Positions 6,058-17,200 of a DNA stretch of 64,000 nucleotides are shown here, in pieces. Position 1 is the stretch's first letter. Every line of letters starts with the position of its first letter. The position numbers were made by a program, and so were the translations under genes. The stretch is taken from positions 1-64,000 of the forward strand of contig NZ_QBKI01000006.1 in the NCBI RefSeq assembly GCF_003054055.1, written 5' to 3'. Source of the DNA: Pontibacter mucosus (GTDB taxonomy: Bacteria; Bacteroidota; Bacteroidia; Cytophagales; Hymenobacteraceae). Under the pieces are notes generated by a model, which saw nothing but the letters and a program-made list of their open reading frames with translations, was not told the origin of the DNA and did not search any database.

Positions 6058-7281
6058 TTACTGCAGCAGGTAAACCTCAGTTTTACGATAAGCCTTTCCT
6101 TTGTCAGGCAGCACCTCATGTTCCACCTCAACTTTAAAATCCTTTACGGCGAAGTAACGCTGGATATAGGCTTTGACGCTTTGTGCACGCTGCTTACTCA
6201 CGCGATACTTCACGACCGGCTCTCCATGGCCATCGGAATAGCCTTTCACGACCAAAGAGGCTCCGGCCGGCTGCTGACGCAGGAAGCGTGAGAGCCCGGC
6301 AAGTTCCTCCAGGCTCAGGTGCACCCGGTTGAACTCGTTGTAGAGCACAAGCGAAGGCGCGATTGCCCGTACCGGCGCAGCAACAACCGTATTAATATTT
6401 GTGGGTATTTCTTCAGGCGCTTCCACCTTGCCGGCCTCCGGCGCCACTTCTATTACAGGCTCCACGGCTAGTGAAGCAGGAACAGGTTCAGTCTCAGGCC
6501 CTCCAAGCACATAAGCTATGTAACGAGACTGCCCGGCTCTTGTCGCTGAAACCCACACCGTGTGCCTGCTGTCTTTCGTGAAGTAAGCATTGTAGGCTTG
6601 CGTCGAATTATACACGCCCTTCAGCCGCACGGCCGCTCCTGGCAGCCCATCCTGCAGCGGGGCGCCGTAGATATAGGCTGTTTCTCCCTCTTGACGGGAA
6701 AAGTAGAGGGAGTCGCCGCTCACAAAGGGAGCGAACTCTGCCCCTCCGGTGTTTACCTTCTCACCAAGGTTCCGTGGTTTGGACCAGGCCACACCGGTCC
6801 ACTCGCTCAGGTACAAATCATCATACCCCTGCGCCCCGGAAAGTTCAGCTGATATGAACAGGCGACGCTGGTCCTCCGTCAGAAACAGGCCCAGGTTGTA
6901 GGAATGGTTTCGCAGGCGGGGCACTGGCAGCTCATCTCCTTTTACAAACTCCCCGTCGCTCCATTTGTAAATACTAATCTTTTCAGCCTTTCTGCCCAAC
7001 TTGTGGTAAACGTATACCTCGCCCTTCGCATGGTTGCCACCCACCACGGCGTTGATTTGACCAGCATTTAGGGTGGTGGCCCGCGCCGCTTGCCCGGGTT
7101 TATCGCGACGAGCAGTATAAAGGTACTGCCCGCCGGCTTCCTTCCTGGAGATAACCAACAAGTCCTCTCCTACCAAGGCCACGCCGGCCATTTCATCATT
7201 TGTCTGTAGGAGCACTGTTTGGGCATAGCCCGTTGTCAGAACGCCAACCAGTAATCCGATGGTATAAATAACTTTCTTCAT
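6058..7281 (-). CDS. OmpA-family protein with PD40-type beta-propeller repeats
   Basis: A 407-residue protein with a signal peptide (1-20, ending GYAQ). Residues ~25-260 contain PD40/WD40-like blades (e.g. RRLFISAELSG, GDSLYFSRQEG). A Pro/Glu-rich linker precedes a C-terminal OmpA-like peptidoglycan-binding domain (~315-407, with GYSDGHGEP and SKQRAQSVKAYI). It should lie in the periplasm or outer membrane, anchoring the neighbouring secretion or adhesion machinery to peptidoglycan. It is the last gene of a three-gene operon, 11 bp after PorP/SprF. PorP/SprF plus OmpA/PD40 next to a type B cargo protein is a frequent T9SS accessory set. Confidence 0.85.
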   Translation of the reverse strand: MKKVIYTIGLLVGVLTTGYAQTVLLQTNDEMAGVALVGEDLLVISRKEAGGQYLYTARRDKPGQAARATTLNAGQINAVVGGNHAKGEVYVYHKLGRKAEKISIYKWSDGEFVKGDELPVPRLRNHSYNLGLFLTEDQRRLFISAELSGAQGYDDLYLSEWTGVAWSKPRNLGEKVNTGGAEFAPFVSGDSLYFSRQEGETAYIYGAPLQDGLPGAAVRLKGVYNSTQAYNAYFTKDSRHTVWVSATRAGQSRYIAYVLGGPETEPVPASLAVEPVIEVAPEAGKVEAPEEIPTNINTVVAAPVRAIAPSLVLYNEFNRVHLSLEELAGLSRFLRQQPAGASLVVKGYSDGHGEPVVKYRVSKQRAQSVKAYIQRYFAVKDFKVEVEHEVLPDKGKAYRKTEVYLLQ

Positions 7282-7292
7282 GTTGCTGTAAC

Positions 7293-8288
7293 TTACCAGA
7301 GGGTTATTTTTCTGCTATACTTCGGGTATTTCACTGGGATCAGGTTATAAGTGAGGCTCACCTCGTTGGTAGCCCGACCCATGTAGCCGGCATCCTGCAC
7401 CGGCGCCTCATAGATATAGCTTACCTGAAACTGGCTGAGCCTGGCCCCCGCCCCGAAGGTATAGGCAAGGTCCTTGCGGTATCCGGCACTGGCCCAAAAA
7501 GTATTGGCAAACACGCCCTTCAGCTGCCCCTCCACCGTCTCCTTCAGGAAGTCATCGTAACGGAACACGGAGTTGGCTACAAGCCCCACCTGCTCGGAGA
7601 GGGCCGTGCGGTAGCCCGCCTGCACCACGTGGTGGCGCGCATAGGTCCCCTCCAGGTAACTGTCTCCGCGCTGAAGCAATTTGCCCCCCAGCACGTCCTG
7701 CATGGCGTAGCCCAGGTAGAAGTCGTCAGTGGAGAGCGTCAGGCCCAGGTTGACGTCTGCCTTGCCTGTGCGGCCCGTGCTGCCCAGGTAATCCTGGAAG
7801 ATGGGGTCGCTCTCATTGTCCACTACCAGGCGGTTGCCGTCCAGCCTGTTGGCACGATAGGTAGCAGCTCCCCCCCACCGCAAGGCCAGTTCCTCCGACA
7901 GGCGCACCCGCATGCCGTAGCTCAGGTGCAGCTGGGTCTCGGAGAAAGGACCAAATTCATCGCGCAGCACGGCCAGGCCAAAGGCGTGCGCCGCCCCTGC
8001 CTGACGGCTGTAGTGGTCTGCATTTGCTGTCCGCAGGCGGCTGCCGCTCTGCCAGGCCCGTACGTCGGCCAGATCCAGCTCAGCGGAGGCGAAGATGGTT
8101 TTTGGAGCGTCTTCATAGCCCGTCCACTGGTTTCGGTAATAGGTCTTGACCATGGAGCCCTCGTAGCCCGTGAGCGAGGGGTTGAAGTACTGCTGAAACA
8201 GCGGGAAGTTGGCTACATGCTTTCTGTTCTGAGCCTGTAGGCCCAGAACAGAAAGTGCAAATGCAATGGTTATAACTATTTTCTTCAT
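7293..8288 (-). CDS. PorP/SprF-family type IX secretion outer-membrane protein
   Basis: A 331-residue protein with a signal peptide (1-19, LGLQAQ) and an N-terminal FNPSLTGYEG motif (PorP/SprF proteins typically show NPA/SxxG here). Amphipathic beta strands typical of an outer-membrane barrel run to the C-terminal region. PorP/SprF paralogues are known to be needed for secretion and surface attachment of T9SS cargo with type B C-terminal domains. Here the gene lies 5 bp downstream of exactly such a cargo gene, so it is probably its dedicated partner. Confidence 0.9.
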   Translation of the reverse strand: MKKIVITIAFALSVLGLQAQNRKHVANFPLFQQYFNPSLTGYEGSMVKTYYRNQWTGYEDAPKTIFASAELDLADVRAWQSGSRLRTANADHYSRQAGAAHAFGLAVLRDEFGPFSETQLHLSYGMRVRLSEELALRWGGAATYRANRLDGNRLVVDNESDPIFQDYLGSTGRTGKADVNLGLTLSTDDFYLGYAMQDVLGGKLLQRGDSYLEGTYARHHVVQAGYRTALSEQVGLVANSVFRYDDFLKETVEGQLKGVFANTFWASAGYRKDLAYTFGAGARLSQFQVSYIYEAPVQDAGYMGRATNEVSLTYNLIPVKYPKYSRKITLW

Positions 8289-8293
8289 GTCAA

Positions 8294-11200
8294 TTACTTG
8301 CTTAGGATTGTCACCACACCTCTTTTCACCCAGTTGATATCCTTCACCTCAATGATGTAGAGGAATGGACCTTTGAGTACTTGGCCGCCGGTGCTGTGCC
8401 CGTTCCAGCCTGTTTCCGGGTCACGGGTCTCGAACACACGCACGCCGGAGCGGTCAAACACCTGGATGTAGACTTCGTTGTAGAATCTCAGCTCCGGGAT
8501 AGTCCAGTTGTCGTTGATGCCGTCGCCATTCGGGGAGAAGGCGTTGACGATCTTGAGCTGGTCCACGGTGCGATCGTAGGCCTGCTTGGCGAGCGTGAAG
8601 CTGCGCTCGATCGTGTTCAGGTATGGGTCGGTGCTGCGCACGCGGATGGTAAAGGTTGTCATTCCCGACAGGCCCTTGTTCGACTTCAGGTATACCTGGT
8701 CGCCGCGAATCTCGAACAGTGCGTTATGCGTGTCGCCCTCACCGCTTGCCAAAGTATAGACAAACTCGCTGTCATCCGGATCCGTGGTGGAGAGCGTGCC
8801 AATCACCTCATCTGCCGTAGCTTCTGGCTTAAAGGTGGTAGCACTGAAAGCAAGCGCGGTTGGCGCTTTGTTAGGCAGCACCTCCACTAGAATGCTAGCT
8901 GTCAGGTTGCCCAGGTTAGTAGTCATCTCAGCAGGCTCCAGTGTGCCGGTTAGCACATACTGTCCGGCCTTGGTGCCATCATAGGCGCCGGCTTCCCACT
9001 GTACCTTCACTTGCGCTGTCTCACCGGTAGAGTAAGTTACCCCAACTGTGGGCGGCAGGGGTACCTGCTCGAAGGTAGTACGGATGGGCACCTGGATGAT
9101 CTCCGGCGCTGTTACGGAAGCGATGTTACGGGTAACTTTCAGGACCTGCGCTGTCACCTCTTCTCCCTTATTTCCAGCCTTGTCCGTCAGGTAAAGTTTC
9201 ACAGTCAGCTGCCCGTCTTTGAGCTTGTCCAGGTCAAGGTTGGTGATGCGGAAACTCTCCTCTGACACCTCCCCTGTACCTGATACCGCTATACTTTCCT
9301 GACCGCTCGTGACGCGGTAAGTATAGGTAGTACCTGGCTCAGCTCCGGTAACAGATAGCGTGATAGCGTCTAGGTTCGACACGTCTACGCGCGTAACGCC
9401 CCAATTTATAGCATAGCCGGCAGGTGCCGTACCATCATAAGTCAGGTTCAACTGGTTGGAGGCTGTGTTGCCATTCGTGGCCGCATCTGTTACTTTATTT
9501 TCGGCGACAGCTATACTTACCTCGCCGTCGCGGGCAGGCACTACCAGGGCGCTATACTTTGTCTCACTCATCTTCTTAAGGTCAGTGGCTGCTCCGTTGC
9601 TTACCTCGATAGCGGCTAAATCAAAGCCTGTAACCGGCTCACTGAACTCAATCGTCAATGGTATATCAGCATTGGTCAGGCTCGGGGCAGTGGTGGCAAG
9701 TATAACTGTAGGGCGGGTTTTGTCATGCTGCATGCGCAGCACATTGGAGGCTAGGTTGCCGTTACCGGCTTTATCATGTACCACATCCGCAGCAACGCTC
9801 ACGGCTACCTCCCCTTCAGCCGATGGTGTAATAGTGGCTGTGTATACTATGCCGGCTACGGAAGGTACTAGTCCAGACGCTAATCCACCCTCTACTGAGA
9901 TGTTCTCCAAGGCAAACCCTGAAACCGGCTCGCTAAAGGTAAATACGACCTCAAAGGCTGTGTTTGTCGGGGTGGTGGCTCCTGTGCTCAGGACCAGCGT
10001 CGGCTTGGTGGCATCGTAAACTCTGGTCAGGGCGCTAGTTGCCTGGTTGCCATTGCCGGCAGCATCGCGGGCCACATCAGCAGCCACGGCTATACTTACT
10101 TCTCCGTCGGCAAGCGGCGTCACCAGGGCTGTATAGATTTTCTGGCTTACCACTTTCAGCGCTGAGGCAGAACCATTCGTCACCGTAATATCCTCCAGCG
10201 CAAAACCTGTCACTTCCTTGCTGAAGGTGAAGGTAACTTCAAATGGGGCCTTCACTACATCCACCGCGGTAGTCGACAGCACCAACGTTGGTTGGCTCAC
10301 ATCGTAGCTTACCTGCAGTCGGTTAGACGGCAGGTTACCATTACCGAAAGCATCCTGCGTCTGGTTCTCATCTACGGCGACTGCTACTACACCATTTGCG
10401 CCTGGCGTAACTAGGGCGGTGTATAGGGTAGCGCTTTCCTTGGTCAGATTAGAAACACTTCCATTTTCTACTGTGATGTTGGTTAGCTCAAAGCTCTCCA
10501 CTGCCTCAGAGAAGATGAAGCGCACGGCAAAGGCGTCATTAACAGGGCTGTTCACCGCTGTTGCCACTTCCACTGCTGGCCTTGAGCTGTCATAGAAGCG
10601 GATAAGCTGTTCTGAGGCAAGGCTCGGGTTACCGGCTGCATCATGTGCTACGCCGGCGGCAAGTGCTACGCGCACCTCTCCGTCTGCCTGCGGCGTAATC
10701 TGCAAAGTATACGCTTTGTCACCTTCTGCCGAGAAACCTGTCACCGTGCCATTGACAACCGTCACATCAGTAGCGGCAAATCCTGTTACCGTTTCGCTGA
10801 ACACAGCCGATACTTCAAAGGCTGCATTTAACTTCTCTCGCGCACCGGATGCCAGCACCACCGTTGGCTGTGTCTTGTCAATGCTCACTTTTAAGGCTGT
10901 GGCCTCTGTGTTTCCGTTGCCGGCCCGATCATGGGCCACATTTTCTTTTACATTAAGAATCACTTCTCCCCCAACATCCGGTGTAATACAGGCCGTGTAT
11001 ACTTGCGCTGATACTTGCGTAAAGGCAGCAGCTGCCCCGTTGTTTACATCTATGTCTCCGAGCTCAAAGCCGGTTACTTCTTTGCTGAAGGTGAAAGTCA
11101 CCTCGAACGCAGCGTTAGTCGGGCCAGTCGCGTTGGTTGTCAGGGCAAGGGTTGGTCTGGTGGCATTGAAGGTTCTGGTTAACGTTTCAGAAGCCGTATT

Positions 11201-14200
11201 GCGATTGCCCGCCGCGTCCGTTACCACACCTTCCGGCACCGAGAGTGACACTAGCCCGTCTGACAGCGGGGTCACCTCAAAGGTAAAGTGCTGGTTATCC
11301 GTTGTCGTTACACCCGAGAGTGTGGCGTTTGCTACTGCCATACTTTGCAGGGAGAAGCCTGACACAGGTTCAGTGAACGTGAGGCTTACCTGGAAGGCCC
11401 TGTTTGTCGGGTCCGGGGCCGTGGTTGCCAGCACTGCGGCAGGCCGTGCTGCGTCATACATCAGGGAAATTGTGTTGGAAGGTAAATTGCCGTTCGAGGC
11501 TGCATCCCTCGCTGCGTCGGCAGGCACACTGACTGTCACCACCCCATCCGCTGCAGGTATCACCCGTAAGGTATAGGTTCTGGAATCTACTACTGCAAAT
11601 TCAGTCGCCGATCCATTTGTAACTGTAATGTCAGAGATATGGAAACCTGTCACGGCCTTACTGAAAGTGAAGCTCACGTTAAATGGCGCATTTACCGCAG
11701 CCGGTGCTGCAGTAGCCAGTAATAAGGTGGGCTTAGCTGTGTCGAAAGATACTTTGAGTACGTTGGAAGCCAGGTTATCATTGCCCGCCTCATCTGTGGC
11801 TTTGCCCGCTGCCACGGCAACAGTTACTTCGCCGTTCGAGGCAGGGGTAATAAGAGCAGTGTAAGCTGTAGCACTCACTTTCTCAAAATCAGAAGCTACT
11901 CCGTTTGATACAGTGATGTCAGCCAAGTCAAAGCCTGCAACTTCCTCCGTAAAAGTAAACTGTGCTGTAAAGGCTGCATTTACCGGGCTGGAGGCCGTGC
12001 TGGCCACTGTTGCATGTGGTCTCGTGGCGTCGTAGCGCCGGACTAACTCTGTAGTGGCCAGGTTACCATTGCCCGCCCCATCTTGTGCCAAACTCGCAGG
12101 TATACTGAGTCTCACTACCCCATCTGCAGACGGACTTACCTGCACGGTGAAGTGTTGGTTATCCGTCGAAGTAAGTGCTGAAAGGGTGCTGTTCGTCACG
12201 GCTATACTTTGTAAACTTAAACCAGACACCTTCTCAGAAAAGGAAATGCTTACCTCAAAACCTTTGTTAGTGGGGTTCGGGGCGGTAGTTGCCAGTGTGG
12301 CGACTGGTGGGGTGATATCATACACCAATGCAAGGCTGTTGGAAGCCTGGTTGCCGTTACCTGCTGCATCCTGTACTGCATCGGACGGCAGACTCACCTC
12401 TACCCTGCCTTCTGCCACTGGCGTTACCAGAGCCGTATAGGTTTTGGCGTCCGCTTTCACCAGGTTGGATACCGTTCCGTTCGTTACCGCGATACTACCA
12501 GCAGCCAGGGAAGTCATCTCTTTGCTGAAGGTAAGACTTATCGGGAAAGCCTCGTTAACCGCACCGTCCACCGAGGTGGCAAGCACCACCGTGGGCTTCT
12601 CGGCATCATAGCGCACCTTCAGGATGTTGGAGGCAGTATTAAAATTGCCCGCCGCGTCCTGCGCTTTTTCTGCTGCCACGCTCACCGTTACCTCTCCGCT
12701 TGCTACCGGCGTGATACGCGCGCTGTAGCGCCTACCGTCTGTTTTAGTCAGGTTAGAAGCCGTACCGTTTGCTATGGTAATATCTGCCGGCTCAAAGCCG
12801 CTCACTTCTTCAGAGAAGGTGAAGATTACTTCAAAGGGAGCATTGGTTGGATTCGAAGCTGTGGTAGACAGTACAAGGGTCGGTTTGGTGCTGTCGAACG
12901 TACGTTTCAGTCCCAGGGAGGCCACACTGCTGTTGCCAGCTGCGTCCTGCGCTGCATCAGGTACAACTGACACCACTACTTCGCCTTCCTGGTTAGGGGT
13001 GATGAGAGCGGCATACACCTTATCCCCCACCTGCGTAAGTGCTGAGGCAGTGCCTTTGGTCACAGCGATGTCAGACAGGCTGAAGCCTGCTACCTGCTCA
13101 GAGAAAGTGAAGGTTACTTCAAAAGGCCCGCGAACCAAGCCAGGGGCTATAGAGGTCAGCGTGACTATAGGTTGCGTACGGTCATAGAGCGTGCTGAGGG
13201 TATTAGAGACTGCGTTGAGGTTGCCCGCTGCATCAACTGCCACACCGGCTGCCACGCTTATTCTTACTTCGCCCTCAGAGGCAGGTGTTATGGTCGCCTT
13301 GTACACCTTGCTGTCCGAAGTCGTCAGGTTGGAAGCCGTAGCATTCACTAAAGTCAGGTCTGCCGTAGTGAAACCAGTTACGGCTTTGCTGAACGCGAAG
13401 AAGACTTCGAATGATTTGTTAGTGGCTGCCTGTACATCACTGGAAAGGGTGAGCGTGAGCGGCACATTATCCAATACGATTTGCGCCTCCATCATACCAA
13501 TGTTGCCGGCACCGTCGCGCAACTGCGCGTATACTTTGCGGCTGCCATTGCCGGTAGACAGGGTCCAGGTTTGGCTTGTCGCGAAAGGCAACCAGATACT
13601 CCAGGTGGTGTTATCATTGGAGAAGCGCATGCCTTCCACGCCGGTTAGCGCGTCTGTCGCCGTCATGCTGAGCATAACTTCCGGGGAGGCAGTATAAGTA
13701 GCTCCACCGTTGATGGCAATCGTTCCGGTCGGTGCTGTTTTATCGAAGGTAACGCTGCTGCCGTTGGTAGTGCCGCTGACAGCCGTGCCTGCGTTGCCTG
13801 CCAGGTCGCTGAAGTTGATGGTAAATGGCACTACGCCTTCACTGCTGCCAGCCGTCATCGAATAAGTCGCGCGGTATTCCAAGCCTGAAGTAGCCACTAC
13901 TGATACCGCATTGCCAGCTATCTGAACGATTGGTAATTGGATGGCTTCACTTGCCACAAACTGCAGCGTGATCACATCTCCTACTTTTGCTACCGTGCTG
14001 TTGCTATTGCTGGAGGCAATGCGCACGGTTTGCAAGGTTGGAGCAACGGCATCAACCAAAACATCTGTCATATCTACTGGTCCAAAGCTGATCTTGGACG
14101 CATTTCCAGCCACATCCGCTATCGTGCCTCCATTAAGCGAAATGCTGTTGTGCTGGAAGCTGATGCCGTCTGTATCCTGGTCGCCTGCACCCACGGTATA

Positions 14201-17200
14201 CCTGAAAGCAAGGGTGCTTGTGCCGGAACCGCTCTGGTATACGGCCTGCTTCACCTGATCTCCCACAACTACTTGCAGCAGTGGAGAGCCTGTTACTACA
14301 ATTGGCTCAGAAAACTGCACCATGAAGTTGAGGGCATCCCCCTGTGTGTAAGTACCATTAGCAGGAGCTGTGACTGTTGCCACCGAGGGGGCAACAGCAT
14401 CTACCAATACACCAGTGGTGGAAGGAACACTCCCAAACTCAAGATTATCAGGGTGATTACCAGCCAAGTCGGTAATGGTAAACCCGCCAGGAGCAGGCAA
14501 GCTACTTTCCATAGGTCTTGGACCAGGGATGAGGTTATCTATCGTCACAATCATCGGGGCTACCTCAATGCCATCCATGTCCAGCTCCCCCTCCTGCACA
14601 GTGTAGCGGAAAGATAATCGCTCTGTGCCGCTTCCTCCGTTAAAAAGAGCCAGCACTACCTTATCTCCTATCATGAGCGGGATAAAGGGCTTTCCGTCCT
14701 CCGGTAGTTCTGGCATTTCCGGCACCTCCGTAGATGCGGCCCTGGCGCTCAGCGGACCAAATATTGGACCTGCCTCGCGAAGCTCTACTTTCTCACTGAA
14801 GCGAACAGTGAAGTTCAGGTGCTCGCCCTGCTTGTAAATCTTATTGGCTGGCACCGTTAGCCCCGTAATAAAGGGACGAATACCGTCTACACGCACATTG
14901 CTGCGTACTATTGGGAATGTTGAGCCAGTGCTTAGTGTATTGCCTTGCATATCAGCCGGCATTGTAGCGTCCGATTTCAGGGCCAGCACTTCCAGGCCAG
15001 CCCACTGCTCGCCTTCCTGCACAGCATAGGCATAATAAGCAGTGTTTTCATAAGCCCAGTCTAAAGTAGCCTTTCGGATTTCTGTGCCCACACGTAGCTC
15101 GAGGTAAGAACCCTGCATGCGCTGCATTTTTTCGCTGAACGCTACACTAAACAGCAAATAGCGCTCCCGCTCCAGGTTATAAATACCGTCGTTTGGAAGG
15201 TTGATGGACGTAATGGTCGGTGCAACGGCATCTACCAAAACTCCGGCTGTTGATGGCACCCCGTTCAGAGATAAGACAGCCGCGTTACCGACAGCGTCGG
15301 TAATTGTTCCGCCGTTCAGGGCAATGCCAACTGGCAGTGTGATGCCATCTGTGTCTTGCTCGCCTGGCTGCACGGTGTACCGGAAAGTCAGCGCTGTTGT
15401 GCCTGAGCCGCTCAGGTAAGTCGCCTGCCGGGAAGCTGCGCCTATCGTAAGGCTAAGAGCTGGGATACCGTTTTCGGTAGCTATAGTTACGCTTTCGCTG
15501 AAATTAACCGTAAAGTCCAGGTGCTTACCTGCTCCGTATGTTCCGTTGGCAGGTACTGAAACAGAGGTGATAACCGGACTGGTGGTATCAACTGTATATT
15601 GTTGACCAGCGGTATAGCCTCCGCTGAGCCCATTCCCGACCGCATCTGTGATGCCGGTACCACTCGCCTTTACATCCAGACGCAGGGTGCCGCTTCCACT
15701 TATGTTAGAGACTGTTATCTCGTATCTATTTCCCGCACCACTTACACCTGTTATGGTCTCTGTTGTTATTCCTGCGGAACTCAGGGTGAAGTCATCTGCA
15801 CTTACACCCGTAACTGCCTCGTTGAAGGATACCAAGAAAGTAACGGTATTCGCGTTGGTGGTTGCTGTTGCTGGATTGTGGCGGGTGATACCCGTTACGG
15901 CCGGAGCCGTCGCATCTACTGTCCAGGTATAGGAGGCAGGTGTAGGGTCCAGATTTCCGGCTGCATCCATAGCCTGTATCTGCACGGTGTGCGTACCTTC
16001 GCGCAATTCTGTCAACGTAAGCGGTGTAGTAGCAGCGGTAAACGAACTGCCGTCCACGCTTGCCTGGAAGGTACTGGCAGTCTCGTTGCTTGTGAAGGCA
16101 AAGGTAGCGCTGGTGGAGTTTGTAGCAGCAGCAGGGCTAGCGGTTATGGTAGTGCTAGGAGCCGTTGTATCAATCAGTACAGTTAAGGCGGCTGAAGCAG
16201 GGCTTTGACTTCCTGTCCCATCTACCGCTTTTGCTGTCATGGGATGGACCCCATCTGCCAGGCTACTGGTTGTTATTGTCCAGTTACCAGAGGCATCAGC
16301 CTGAGCAGTTCCAACCGCATTACCACCGGAATACAGGGTGACGTTGTAACCAGGCGTCGCCGTTCCGGAAAAAGTTGGCGTGTTATCGTTCGTGATGTTA
16401 TCGCTGTTGCTTATACCAGTATCGCTAGAACTTAACAAATCCGGAACCGATGGGGCGTCCAACTCAACTATAGTTACATTAATAGTAGCTGTATTTGATT
16501 CGGTTGTTCCGTTGCTAACCTTGTAAGAGAAATTATCAGCGCCAACAGCATCAGTACTTGGCGTATATGTAAAGGCACCTGTGCTGGGATTGAGTCCGAG
16601 TGTGCCTTTAGATGGACTGGTCATCATAACATAGGTCAGAGGCTTACCTTCGGGGTCACTACCAGTCAGTTTTCCAGCGTAGGCTACATTCTTTTTAGTG
16701 ATGATATCACCTGCCGTTGATCTAACTCTGGCAGTTGCCAGATCCATATTTCTGAGTGTGCCATAGTTTGCGTTTGCTGTTGCATCATACGCGATAGTGC
16801 CCGATGTCTCATCAAAGCGCCAGTAAGCTGCTAGCCCCGCTTCGTTGCCGTTCAAGGTAGTGGCTCCAAGTGTTTTGATTTCTGCTGCAGTAAGCGCCTT
16901 CTTCCAAAGCGACACGTTGTCTATCTGCCCGTTGGCAAAGCTCTCATCTGCATTAATGACAGTACCAATGCGTATGGATGCATTAGATGCTGAAGATGCG
17001 TGGTTTACTCTATCTGAACCAATTAAAACGCCGTTGGCATAAATTTCCATTCTGCGCTCGCCACCGACATTGCGTCTTACAGTGGTTACCTGTACCCACT
17101 CTCCCAATTTATAAGCTGTTCCAGTACCGAGCCAGGTCCAGCCAGTGCCATGTTTGTCGATGCCGTAAGTAAATGTGCCGTTTTCTGCACTCAGCCAGAA

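Noticed and set aside
9420-13465. CRISPR-like periodic repeats
   Set aside because: The 288-bp units are in-frame protein repeats without constant repeat and variable spacer blocks. No other regularly spaced short repeats were seen in the window.
9456-14617. Periodic long open frames on the plus strand inside the giant repeat protein gene
   Set aside because: They recur with the 288-bp repeat period and have Ser/Val/Thr-biased composition, which is the expected shadow of the repeated minus-strand gene.
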